Source: Vibrio crassostreae (GTDB taxonomy: Bacteria; Pseudomonadota; Gammaproteobacteria; Enterobacterales; Vibrionaceae). From it: DNA of 64,000 nucleotides. The stretch is from contig NZ_AP025477.1 of assembly GCF_024347415.1 (NCBI RefSeq), positions 1,883,965 through 1,947,964 of the forward strand, given 5' to 3'. Below, piece by piece: positions 16,472 through 24,407 of this stretch (positions within the stretch are counted from its first letter, which is position 1; every line of letters begins with the position of its first letter). The notes beneath the pieces were generated by a model. It had not been told where the DNA came from. It was given only the letters and a program-made list of their open reading frames with translations, and ran no database searches. A program made the translations under genes and the position numbers.

Positions 16472-18376
16472 TTAAGCCGCTGCTGCTGTTAGCTTAGCTT
16501 TGCGTAGATTTTTAAGCGCGATACAAGTAACCGCAGTTACGCCCGCACCTGATGCCATGCACAGAAGCGCGAGCATTGGGTAGTTCATTGCGCCTAGTAG
16601 AGCGACAACTGGGCCACCGTGAGCAACGCTGTTGGTGATACCAAATGAGAACGCCATAACCGCGGCCGTCATTGAACCAAGTACGTTGGCAGGGATAACC
16701 GACATCGGGTCCTGAGCCGCGAAAGGAATCGCACCTTCAGAGATACCCACCAAGCCCATCGCGCCTGCTGCTTTACCTGCTTCAATTTCAGAAGATTCGA
16801 ACAGGTCGAACTTACGGCCAAGTCTGGTTGCGATAGCCATACCGAGTGGAGCCACAGGGATTGCACACGCCATTGCACCCATGAACTGAGTTTGACCGCT
16901 GGCAATCATGCCGACCGAGAATAGGAACGCCACCTTGTTGAATGGACCGCCCATATCAAAGCCAGCCATGCCACCAAGGACAATACCAAGCAGAACCACG
17001 TTGCCTGCGCTCATGCTAGTAAGTAGGGCAGTAAGAGCATCCATTAGTCCCGCGATAGGCGCGCCAATTACGAAGATGAACAGACCCGCGATGAATAGAG
17101 AGCCAGTGATCGGAGCGATCATGATAGGCACAAGTGGTTGAAGGAACTTGTGGTAGTTAAACGAAGTAATCCATTTAACGAAGTAGCCCACTAATAGACC
17201 GGCGATGATTGCGCCAATGAAGCCTGTACCTGCGTCAGCGCCGTAGAAAGAGCCGTTGTTGGCAATCCAGCCGCCAATCAAGCCAGGGGTTAGAGCAGGG
17301 CGGTCAGCAATCGCGTAAGCAATGTAGCCAGCCAAGATTGGGATCATTAGAGTGAAGGCAACCACGCCCACCTCTAGGATTTGGTTCCACATGCTGCCAG
17401 CAGGAATTGCCATGCCAGATTCACTCGGCTCACCACCAATGGCTAGTGCTAGGGCAATCAAAAGACCGCCAGTCACCACGAATGGGATCATGTGAGATAC
17501 GCCATTCATCAAGTAACGGTAAAGGTCTGAACGTGCTTGCGAGGCTTTCTCAGCAACAGATTGATTGGTAGGTGCTTGTTCAGCTTGGTAACTCGGTGCA
17601 TTGAGAGCTTGCTTAATCAAGCCTTGCGCGTCTTTGATTGGTGCTTTTACGTTGGTGCTGATAACGCGTTTTCCGGAAAAGCGAGCCATGTCTACTTGCT
17701 TGTCACAAGCCACGACAATCGCGTCTGCACGTTCGATTTCTTCTTGAGTCGGGCTGTTTTTAACGCCGATAGAGCCGTTAGTTTCGACCTTCACATCGTA
17801 GCCAAGAGCCGCCGCGCCTTTCTCTAGCGCTTCAGCTGCCAAATAAGTGTGTGCAACGCCTGCTGGGCAGCCTGTCACACCAATGATGAAGCCTTGTTTC
17901 TCAACGTTGGTTTCCGCTTCCGAAGGCTCAGGTTTGCTAAGCAGTAGTTCTAATGCTTCTTGTTCAGATTGAGCATTCATGAAGCTTTCGATAAAGCCTT
18001 CTTCAATCAGTTTTGAAGAAAGCTCTGCCAGTACTTCGATGTGATGATTATCGCCACCATCGGGAGAGGCAATCATAAAGAACAGTTTTGATGGCTGACC
18101 GTCATCCGCGCCGTACTCGATACCCTGTTGATGGACACCGATAACAACCGCAGGTTTGATGACCGCAGCACTTTTCGCGTGTGGCAGAGCAATACCTTCT
18201 TCAAATCCGGTATTACCTTGTTCTTCACGAGCCTTAATGTCGGCAAGAAACTGTGCTTTGTCTGAAATTCTGCCTTGTGCATAAAGCACGTCTATCAGCT
18301 CTTTGAATACTTCTTCTTTTGAATCAGCGCTAAGCGAAAGCTTAATCAAATCTTGATTGATCAATGTTGTGATCAT
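16472..18376 (-). CDS. Fructose-family PTS enzyme IIA-IIB-IIC
   Basis: A 634-residue protein with three domains in the order A-B-C. IIA covers 1-150 (phospho-His66 in GIALPHAKS). IIB covers about 160-262 (phospho-Cys170 in VTGCPAGVAHT). IIC covers about 285-630 (SHMIPFVVTGGLLIALA, GFDMGGPFNKVAF, GISEGAIPFAAQDPMSVIP). It should import and phosphorylate a hexose, most likely mannose or fructose given manA directly downstream. It is divergent from the AraC gene at 18755, the likely regulator. In V. cholerae a comparable cluster of manA, AraC and several fructose-like PTS genes exists (recalled, not checked). Confidence 0.93.
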   Translation of the reverse strand: MITTLINQDLIKLSLSADSKEEVFKELIDVLYAQGRISDKAQFLADIKAREEQGNTGFEEGIALPHAKSAAVIKPAVVIGVHQQGIEYGADDGQPSKLFFMIASPDGGDNHHIEVLAELSSKLIEEGFIESFMNAQSEQEALELLLSKPEPSEAETNVEKQGFIIGVTGCPAGVAHTYLAAEALEKGAAALGYDVKVETNGSIGVKNSPTQEEIERADAIVVACDKQVDMARFSGKRVISTNVKAPIKDAQGLIKQALNAPSYQAEQAPTNQSVAEKASQARSDLYRYLMNGVSHMIPFVVTGGLLIALALAIGGEPSESGMAIPAGSMWNQILEVGVVAFTLMIPILAGYIAYAIADRPALTPGLIGGWIANNGSFYGADAGTGFIGAIIAGLLVGYFVKWITSFNYHKFLQPLVPIMIAPITGSLFIAGLFIFVIGAPIAGLMDALTALLTSMSAGNVVLLGIVLGGMAGFDMGGPFNKVAFLFSVGMIASGQTQFMGAMACAIPVAPLGMAIATRLGRKFDLFESSEIEAGKAAGAMGLVGISEGAIPFAAQDPMSVIPANVLGSMTAAVMAFSFGITNSVAHGGPVVALLGAMNYPMLALLCMASGAGVTAVTCIALKNLRKAKLTAAAA

Positions 18377-18488
18377 AATGAACCCCTACTTGTTTTTATT
18401 TTGTTAGAGGTATTCTGGAATCTACGGCTTGCCTTCTGTAGTGAAGAAAAAACGCATTTACTGGATGATTGTTGCGTTATAAGTGGAG

Positions 18489-18504
18489 TGTGATTTTGAT
18501 CGTT
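18489..18504. promoter_or_regulatory. CRP-like site in the IIABC/AraC divergent region
   Basis: TGTGATTTTGATCGTT has a perfect TGTGA half and a weak second half. It lies in the 378-bp gap 18377-18754 between divergent promoters. Nothing else clear was seen in this gap. Confidence 0.35.
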
Positions 18505-18754
18505 TAGTGGCGCGTTTTTCGGCCTCTATTGACATAGGTTGAGCTTGCTTGAGGCTTTTATTTGCAAGGGGTTCGGCGTGTAGAGTTATCGAAGGAACAA
18601 TGTGCTATATCAGGTTTTTGACTGGAGATTTATTTCCACTACTGGATTTTTGTAACCTAGATCTCAAATTGTGATTTTGCTCAATAGCGCTATGTTTCAC
18701 TAAGGAGTATATCTATTCCCGTAGCGTTATTGCTGCTTTTAAGAGTTCGAATAA

Positions 18755-19594
18755 ATGATATTTCATGACCTAATCTCGTCGGTATTAAATGAGCGAGAAC
18801 CATTTCATAACATCTGGTTTGCGGGGGATTTTCACACGCCTTCAGCATGCAGTTATCAGGTGAACTTTCCACGCTTAGAGCTGGTGCTCGACGGAGAGTA
18901 TGTCAATGAGATGGAGAGTCATGATCGTAAGATCACCAACGTTGTCGCGAAAGCGGGCGATGCGATTTTTATCCCACCGAACTGCTGGAACAAACCCAAC
19001 TGGGATACTGACTGCTCGGTGTTGAGCATGCTATTTGGTCGTCGTCAGCTTGGTTTAAGTTTGGTGAGTAAGCGCAAAGGCGAGGAGAGTTTTTACGATA
19101 TCCAAAAGCACAGTATTCAGACTCGTTCTGGGTTTGCGATTGATAATATCTTGGAGGCGCTTAGCTCGCTAGCGAGGGAGAGTAACAAGCAGCCGATGGA
19201 TGAGTTATTGCTGCAAGCTCTACTGCAATACAGTAAAACCATGCTGGAAGCGCCCGTAGAAAAATCTCATAGCCGAGTACAGGATGTGTATCAGGGGATT
19301 TGTATCTACATTCAAGAGAACTTCCACCGCCAAATCACGCGAGACAGCATTGCCTCGCGCTTTAGTATTTCATCCAATCACTTGTCGCGAATGTTCCGTC
19401 AACAAGGCCACATGACGCTGGCAGAATACATCACCCGTGTTCGGGTCGATCGCGCTAAGTTTATGCTTAAGAAGTACAACTTCAAGCTCAATGAAGTGGC
19501 ACTACGTTGTGGCTTTAAGGATGTGAATTACTTCTGTCGCGTGTTTAAGAATCGCACAGGAAGAACGCCGACCGAATATCGTGGCTCTAACTAG
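18755..19594 (+). CDS. AraC-family regulator with cupin sensor domain
   Basis: A 279-residue protein. Residues 1-110 look like the AraC-type cupin domain (LELVLDGEYVNEMESHDRK, AGDAIFIPPNCWNKP). The last 100 residues are the double helix-turn-helix: IASRFSISSNHLSRMFRQQGHMTLAEYITRVRVDRAKFML and EVALRCGFKDVNYFCRVFKNRTGRTPTEYR. It sits in the middle of the PTS island, divergent from the IIABC-manA genes, and is the likely sugar-responsive activator of one or more of them. Confidence 0.9.
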   Translation: MIFHDLISSVLNEREPFHNIWFAGDFHTPSACSYQVNFPRLELVLDGEYVNEMESHDRKITNVVAKAGDAIFIPPNCWNKPNWDTDCSVLSMLFGRRQLGLSLVSKRKGEESFYDIQKHSIQTRSGFAIDNILEALSSLARESNKQPMDELLLQALLQYSKTMLEAPVEKSHSRVQDVYQGICIYIQENFHRQITRDSIASRFSISSNHLSRMFRQQGHMTLAEYITRVRVDRAKFMLKKYNFKLNEVALRCGFKDVNYFCRVFKNRTGRTPTEYRGSN

Positions 19595-19640
19595 TTAAGC
19601 CATCTTTTTTAGTTGAGACCGTATTTTTGAGTGAGTAGCC

Positions 19641-20414
19641 TTAAAGCAGGCGAGATGATATGTACATGAGCAGAGCTTGTAGATCGACACTGCTTCGAGT
19701 CTTTTGCAGACGCTCATTAACCTGATCGTGAAGTAGGTTTCTGGTTAGATTAGTGGCCGCGACAATGTGTTCGCGTTGTGGCTTAGTTGGAAGCACTAAA
19801 GCGATAGCAACGTGCACCTCTCCAATGCGTGAAGCCCAATCAATCGGGTCGTCACTGACGATGACCGCAATCGAAAGATCTTGAGTCGATTCAAACATCA
19901 CATGCGGCAAGGCGATACCCGGTGACACACACGTAGACGAGCGTTCTTCTCGTTTAATGAATGCCAGAATTAGTTCATCTGGGTCTTCTGGATAAACAAG
20001 GTGAGCTAGGCCTTTCAAGCATTCAAATTTGGTCAGTTGAGTTTGTGCTTTGGCATGGTGCCACTTGATGTCACAGGGCGGGCATATTTGCGGCATACGC
20101 TGGATTAGATCTTTCGAGAATTCATGGTTCACTTGTGAGCCAACCATGTCGTAATGCTCAGCAATTACATCTTTGAGAACGAAACAGGCCAGCTCCGCAT
20201 CAATCCCAACCGCGGTTATCTGACACAAGTCACCACGAAGTAAACCTACTTGCAGCATCGCGACGGATTTGGATAGATCAGCGGTTCGATTTTGAGTGAT
20301 GTTGATAATGCGGATGTTGCTTTTGAACTTCTTCGCTAATCGAGTAAGGGGCTGCGCGACATGTGAGTTTGCGGCAGGATCGTTAACGAAGAAGGTGATC
20401 TGATATTCGTTCAT
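19641..20414 (-). CDS. HPr-like / fructose IIA fusion with degenerate HPr site
   Basis: 257 residues from the ATG at 20414, 7 nt after the stop of the IIB gene; a GTG at 20459 with GAGG upstream would add 15 residues. Residues 1-90 align by eye with HPr: FVNDPAANSHVAQPL against the usual NGLHARPA, then LSKSVAMLQVGLLRGD around the regulatory Ser. In a gap-free match the catalytic His is replaced by Val19 and the following Arg by Gln; a His sits one position earlier. Residues about 110-257 are a IIA domain with an intact phospho-His in PGIALPHVMF (His171). The family resembles FPr in mirror order. It probably serves the IIB at 20422 and the permease at 21070. Confidence 0.75.
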   Translation of the reverse strand: MNEYQITFFVNDPAANSHVAQPLTRLAKKFKSNIRIINITQNRTADLSKSVAMLQVGLLRGDLCQITAVGIDAELACFVLKDVIAEHYDMVGSQVNHEFSKDLIQRMPQICPPCDIKWHHAKAQTQLTKFECLKGLAHLVYPEDPDELILAFIKREERSSTCVSPGIALPHVMFESTQDLSIAVIVSDDPIDWASRIGEVHVAIALVLPTKPQREHIVAATNLTRNLLHDQVNERLQKTRSSVDLQALLMYISSRLL

Positions 20415-20421
20415 GAAAAGT

Positions 20422-20724
20422 TTAAGTTCGACAATGCTTAATAAAGACTTTATCGACACTCAACAACACCTCTTCCATGGGAATGAATAAGGTTTTAGCT
20501 GGGTCGAACCGGCTTGGTTGTTCAATATCGATATCAGATACGATTAATACTTTGTCTGCGAGAGTAATATCTTGGGCGGTCAGTAAGTTTTCAATACCCA
20601 TAGCGCCTTGCGTCTCAACCTTGATTGAAACGTTGAACTTAGGGGCTGTTTTATTTAGAGCATCAGCTGCCATATAGGTGTGCGCAATGCCTGTAGGGCA
20701 CGCAGTTACCGCTACAATTCTCAT
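20422..20724 (-). CDS. PTS fructose-type enzyme IIB, free subunit
   Basis: A 100-residue single-domain IIB: VTACPTGIAHTYMAADAL with the phospho-Cys at residue 9, then VKVETQGAMG-like IKVETQGAMGIENLLTAQDI. It accepts phosphate from a IIA domain, here probably the HPr-IIA protein encoded immediately downstream. No IIC is fused. The permease at 21070 already has its own IIB, so this copy may be regulatory or serve another IIC in the island (inference). Confidence 0.9.
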   Translation of the reverse strand: MRIVAVTACPTGIAHTYMAADALNKTAPKFNVSIKVETQGAMGIENLLTAQDITLADKVLIVSDIDIEQPSRFDPAKTLFIPMEEVLLSVDKVFIKHCRT

Positions 20725-20846
20725 TATTATTCTCGGCTTATTCTCGTCCCTGTTACGTTACATAAGCTACCTTTCAGAAGCTATTTTGTAAAAGCCATCT
20801 TGCGTGGGAAATCCAGTATGGAAAGCTCGCATAGAGGAGGGGCGAT

Positions 20847-20930
20847 ATGTTTATGGGTTCTGTGGATTTTATGGATTGCCGTTTTTTATTCCAAGGTGAA
20901 AGTCACACTCTGAGTTCTTGGTTACAATAA
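20847..20930 (+). CDS. Possible 27-residue leader or small protein
   Basis: An ATG at 20847 follows a very strong Shine-Dalgarno (GAGGAGGGG at 20834-20842) at good spacing. It opens a frame of 27 codons ending in TAA at 20930 (MFMGSVDFMDCRFLFQG...). It lies in the 345-bp gap between the divergent IIB gene and the IIABC gene at 21070. No homology is recognised. It may be a leader peptide, a small protein or chance. Apart from this, nothing clear was seen in the gap. Confidence 0.25.
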   Translation: MFMGSVDFMDCRFLFQGESHTLSSWLQ

Positions 20931-21069
20931 TCCAGTTAATGCACCTTTCGTCCTATATATTGAGTGCCTTCACACCGTTAATCTTTTCATCTTATTAACA
21001 TCGAAATTTTTATTTAGGTCGGAAGAACCTAATTACTTCAGTCTGAAATCAGGCGAGGCAGAATAGACC

Positions 21070-22935
21070 ATGGATATCACTAATATTATCGAGCCCGAGA
21101 TTATCTGTTTGGAGCTACAAGCAGACTCAAAACAGGCAGTATTTGAAGAGCTTGTTGAGTTACTCGATCGCGCTGGTAAGCTCTCGAATAAAAGTGAATT
21201 CCTTGATGATATCTGGAAGCGTGAGGCGATTGGTAATACGGGGTTTGATGATGGTATTGCGATTCCACATGCGAAAAGCACTGCCGTTGCTAAACCTGCC
21301 GTTGCTGTAGGTATCAGCCGAACGGGGATTGACTATGGTGCCGATGGCGGTGAACTGTCTGATGTGTTTTTTATGCTCGCTTCGCCAGACAATAATGACG
21401 ACCACCATATCGAGGTGCTGGCACAGATTTCAACCAAACTGATTGAAGATGACTTTGTTACAAAATTAAAGGCAGTCGAGTCAGTCGAAGAGGCTCAAGA
21501 GTTGTTTCTCGAAGCCAATTCCGACTCCTTTGATAGCTATGCCTCTAGCCATCAGGAAGTTTACGTTGAGCCACTCAGCCCTTGGGCGCAGTCTCTGAAT
21601 CGCTTGAAAGAGCACTTATTGTATGGCACTTCGCACATGATTCCGTTCGTGGTTGCGGGCGGTGTGTTGTTGTCTTTGTCGGTGATGATATCCGGTCACG
21701 GCGCAGTTCCTGAGAGTGGCGTGTTAGCTGATATCGCACAGATGGGCATTGCGGGATTAACGTTGTTTACTGCGGTGCTGGGCGGTTACATTGCGTACTC
21801 GATGGCCGACAAACCGGGTTTAGCACCGGGCATGATTGGTTCTTGGGTTGCCGTTAACCAATATAACACCGGTTTTCTTGGGGCGATAGTGGTCGGCTTC
21901 TTTGCGGGCTTTGTGGTGAATCTACTTAAGAAGATCAAACTGCCAGACAGCATGATCTCGCTGAGCTCGATCTTCATCTATCCACTCGTCGGTACCTTCG
22001 TCACTTGTGGTGCGGTAATGTGGGTGATTGGATCTCCGATAGCTCAAGTGATGCTTGAGATGAACCAAATGCTCACGGGTATGGCTGGCTCCGGAAAAAT
22101 GGTGCTCGGCAGTATTTTAGGCGCGATGACCGCCTTTGATATGGGAGGACCAATCAATAAGGTCGCTACACTGTTTGCTCAAACTCAGGTAAATACCCAA
22201 CCTTGGTTGATGGGTGGCGTTGGCATTGCGATTTGTACGCCACCACTCGGTATGGCTCTGGCGACTTTTATATCGCCGAAGAAGTTTAAACGCGACGAAC
22301 GCGAAGCGGGCAAAGCCGCAGGGATCATGGGAATGATCGGCATCAGTGAAGGTGCGATCCCATTTGCTGCTGCCGACCCTGCACGCGTTCTGCCTGCGGT
22401 TGTTGCTGGTGGCATTGTCGGTAACGTTGTTGGCTTTATGTTCCATGTAGTGAACCATGCACCATGGGGCGGCTGGATTGTGTTGCCAGTGGTGGATGGC
22501 AAGATTGGCTACATCATTGGCACACTAGCGGGTGCGCTAACCACGGCTTTAATTGTGATACTGCTGAAAAAAAATGTGGTCGAAGGCGAGGCGAGTTCCA
22601 ACCAGTTTGCAGGTGGCTCGGTGACAGAAGAAGGGCAAGCGGATGTACTCGCAATCACTTCTTGTCCGTCAGGTGTTGCCCACACTTTCTTAGCTGCGAA
22701 GTCTCTGGAAAAAGCGGCACATCATCTCGGGGTTCGGATTAAGGTTGAGACACAAGGTGCTAACGGAATAGGCAATCGCATCACACAGAAAGACATTGAA
22801 AGGGCGAGGTTGGTGATCTTCGCTCACGATGTGGCGATCAAAGAAGTCGAGCGCTTTGCAAATGTGAAAACGTTAGATGTCAGCACCAAAGAGGCGATGC
22901 TCAATGCGCAGGCGTTGATCATGAGAAAGGTGTAA
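21070..22935 (+). CDS. Fructose-family PTS enzyme IIA-IIC-IIB
   Basis: A 621-residue protein in the order A-C-B. IIA is 1-150 (phospho-His67 in GIAIPHAKS). IIC is about 175-500 (HLLYGTSHMIPFVVAGGVLLSL, AFDMGGPINKVATLFAQTQ, GISEGAIPFAAADPARV). IIB is the last 100 residues (phospho-Cys532 in ITSCPSGVAHT). The C-B part is very similar to the protein at 13015, which lacks a fused IIA, so one is likely a paralogue of the other with gain or loss of the IIA domain. It is divergent from the IIB/HPr-IIA pair. A terminator follows at 22985. Confidence 0.93.
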   Translation: MDITNIIEPEIICLELQADSKQAVFEELVELLDRAGKLSNKSEFLDDIWKREAIGNTGFDDGIAIPHAKSTAVAKPAVAVGISRTGIDYGADGGELSDVFFMLASPDNNDDHHIEVLAQISTKLIEDDFVTKLKAVESVEEAQELFLEANSDSFDSYASSHQEVYVEPLSPWAQSLNRLKEHLLYGTSHMIPFVVAGGVLLSLSVMISGHGAVPESGVLADIAQMGIAGLTLFTAVLGGYIAYSMADKPGLAPGMIGSWVAVNQYNTGFLGAIVVGFFAGFVVNLLKKIKLPDSMISLSSIFIYPLVGTFVTCGAVMWVIGSPIAQVMLEMNQMLTGMAGSGKMVLGSILGAMTAFDMGGPINKVATLFAQTQVNTQPWLMGGVGIAICTPPLGMALATFISPKKFKRDEREAGKAAGIMGMIGISEGAIPFAAADPARVLPAVVAGGIVGNVVGFMFHVVNHAPWGGWIVLPVVDGKIGYIIGTLAGALTTALIVILLKKNVVEGEASSNQFAGGSVTEEGQADVLAITSCPSGVAHTFLAAKSLEKAAHHLGVRIKVETQGANGIGNRITQKDIERARLVIFAHDVAIKEVERFANVKTLDVSTKEAMLNAQALIMRKV

Positions 22936-22984
22936 CCCTTAAACACTAAAGTTAATCATCTATAAAGTTAACTAGCTCAAAACT

Positions 22985-23031
22985 AAAAAGACTCCGCTCT
23001 AGTGCTTTAGGCTAGCAGTGGAGTCTTTTTG
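22985..23031. terminator. Terminator between IIACB and tetR-like gene
   Basis: AAAAAGACTCCGCT and AGTGGAGTCTTTTT form a near-perfect stem around an interior of about 19 nt with its own pairing (CTAG/CTAG). T-runs appear on both strands, suiting the convergent genes on each side. Confidence 0.8.
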
Positions 23032-23060
23032 TATGGCTTTCCAATTGATAAGTTCAGCTC

Positions 23061-23645
23061 TTAAAAAGGGTGGTACTTGAAGATGTCTTCAACCATTGAG
23101 TTGAGTAGCTCTGTGTCATCGCTGGTTTTTGCATAAGTGCGTAGCCCTGCAATTTGAACCTGAACATGTCGAGCAAGCTGAGTCGGTTCACGCTCTTTGC
23201 TGATCTCACCCAATTCTTGTGATTCTGCAATCAGCTTGGCGAACTCACCTTCCATGATCTTAAGAGATCTCTTCGCCTCTTCTAATAACTCTGCGTGTTC
23301 ATCAGTCAGTTCTGCGACCGTTTTTGCCAGCATACACATGCCATTTGGCGAGCTTTGTTTTGATTCGACCACAGCACGTTTGACGAAACTTTCGAGCGCT
23401 TTGATTGGAGAGTCTGCTTCGCTGCGGAAACGGTTCAGATTGAGGATGCCAAGTTCGGTATAGCGAGCAAGCGTCTCTTTAAACAGACCTTCTTTGCTGC
23501 CAAATGTCGCGTAGATGCTACCCGGACGCATATCAATCACATCTTGCAGGTTACGCATAGAAGTTGCGTGAAAGCCCTTTTCCCAATACAGGTTCGTTGC
23601 TTTATCTACTACATCTTGTCTATCGAACTTCGCGGTCTTGGCCAT
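23061..23645 (-). CDS. TetR-family repressor
   Basis: A 194-residue protein with an N-terminal TetR helix-turn-helix (FDRQDVVDKATNLYWEKGFHATSMRNLQDVIDMRPGSIYATFGSKEGLF, residues 7-55) and an all-helical ligand domain with one Cys-containing GMCMLAKTV stretch. The promoter region carries two palindromes, at 23665 and 23690, that recur with nearly the same spacing in front of the AhpD-like gene at 31322. It therefore probably represses itself and that gene. The Cys near residue 103 could sense electrophiles or oxidants (speculation). Confidence 0.9.
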   Translation of the reverse strand: MAKTAKFDRQDVVDKATNLYWEKGFHATSMRNLQDVIDMRPGSIYATFGSKEGLFKETLARYTELGILNLNRFRSEADSPIKALESFVKRAVVESKQSSPNGMCMLAKTVAELTDEHAELLEEAKRSLKIMEGEFAKLIAESQELGEISKEREPTQLARHVQVQIAGLRTYAKTSDDTELLNSMVEDIFKYHPF

Positions 23646-23664
23646 AACATTTACTTCATTAATC

Positions 23665-23704
23665 TGAACATATGTTCAATATTTTATGCTGAACGCTCGT
23701 TCCA
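23665..23704. promoter_or_regulatory. Paired TetR operators, own promoter
   Basis: TGAACATATGTTCA at 23665-23678 is a perfect palindrome. TGAACGCTCGTTCCA at 23690-23704 is a near-palindrome with the GAACG/CGTTC core. Centres are 25 bp apart. The same pair is found at 31187-31225. Confidence 0.7.
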
Positions 23705-23838
23705 GTAAAGGTGTGTTTTGCTCAACTTAATTGTCTTCCTTGCATCTTGTTGGTGCATAAGGTGCTCGATTGAATGCAATTAATAGACAAGGTTTGGCAG
23801 TTTTTATTCTGGTCTCATTATCTAATGTCTAAGTAAGA

Positions 23839-24012
23839 CTAGTCGTCGACGACTTCGACGGTTTTATGCTGCGCGCCGTAATAGGTGCCTTCATCGATAG
23901 TGTACATCAGCGTTTCTTCGCACTCTGGGCAATCGAACTCTTCATTGGGTTCGATTGCTGCTTCTTCTACCCATTCCCATCCAATGTGTTCTTCGCAAGT
24001 GGGACAGTCCAT
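23839..24012 (-). CDS. 57-residue zinc-ribbon-like small protein
   Basis: An ATG at 24012 with AGAGG upstream opens a 57-codon frame. The protein has two knuckles, CPTC at 3-6 and CPEC at 28-31, suggesting a single bound zinc ion, and is very acidic (ends TVEVVDD). It resembles the CPXCG-motif cysteine-rich small proteins common in gammaproteobacteria. No function is established. It is transcribed alone, leftward, between the tetR-like gene and the chemoreceptor. Confidence 0.8.
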   Translation of the reverse strand: MDCPTCEEHIGWEWVEEAAIEPNEEFDCPECEETLMYTIDEGTYYGAQHKTVEVVDD

Positions 24013-24111
24013 AAAAACCTCTAATTATGCTTCTACTTTAGTTGAATTCGTAACTTTTTGAGCCCGGCATTATACATAGTTGGCGCTGAATATATAGCGA
24101 CAACTGAGCAG

Positions 24112-24200
24112 AAAAAGCGTGCGAATGTACCTCTTTAGGGTTATGAAAAACTGTCATTTTTCAGTCACTTGCGTCGGGAAAATGTTGTTGCACGCTTTTT
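24112..24200. ncRNA. Candidate structured RNA or long hairpin
   Basis: AAAAAGCGTGC (24112-24122) and GCACGCTTTTT (24190-24200) are perfect 11-bp arms 67 nt apart. They enclose a second perfect hairpin, TGAAAAA (24144-24150) with TTTTTCA (24157-24163). The outer arm is followed by GTGTTTTC on the + strand. The 395-bp gap 24013-24407 has no gene, so this may be a small RNA or 5' leader element; no known family was recognised. Confidence 0.3.
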
Positions 24201-24407
24201 GTGTTTTCTAACGCTGCATAGCTAACAAATTTATAAATAAACCAATGAATTTTGTAAGGTTAAATGCTAGCGTTATCGATTGTCGTCCGTTATGGCACGG
24301 TAATTGATTAAACTAAATATTATTATGATCTCGGTAAAGGTACACCGTTTTAGAAGTGTGTCTAATTACACGATAGATAAAGATTCGTCAGCTGCTAGGA
24401 AATAAAA

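Noticed and set aside
20680..20913. 77-codon frame overlapping the free IIB gene
   Set aside because: Antisense over the real IIB start; the better candidate in this gap is the 27-codon frame with a strong ribosome site.
20890..20925. CRP-like GGTGAAAGTCACAC near the IIACB promoter
   Set aside because: The half-sites are only 3 bp apart instead of 6, so it does not fit a CRP site.
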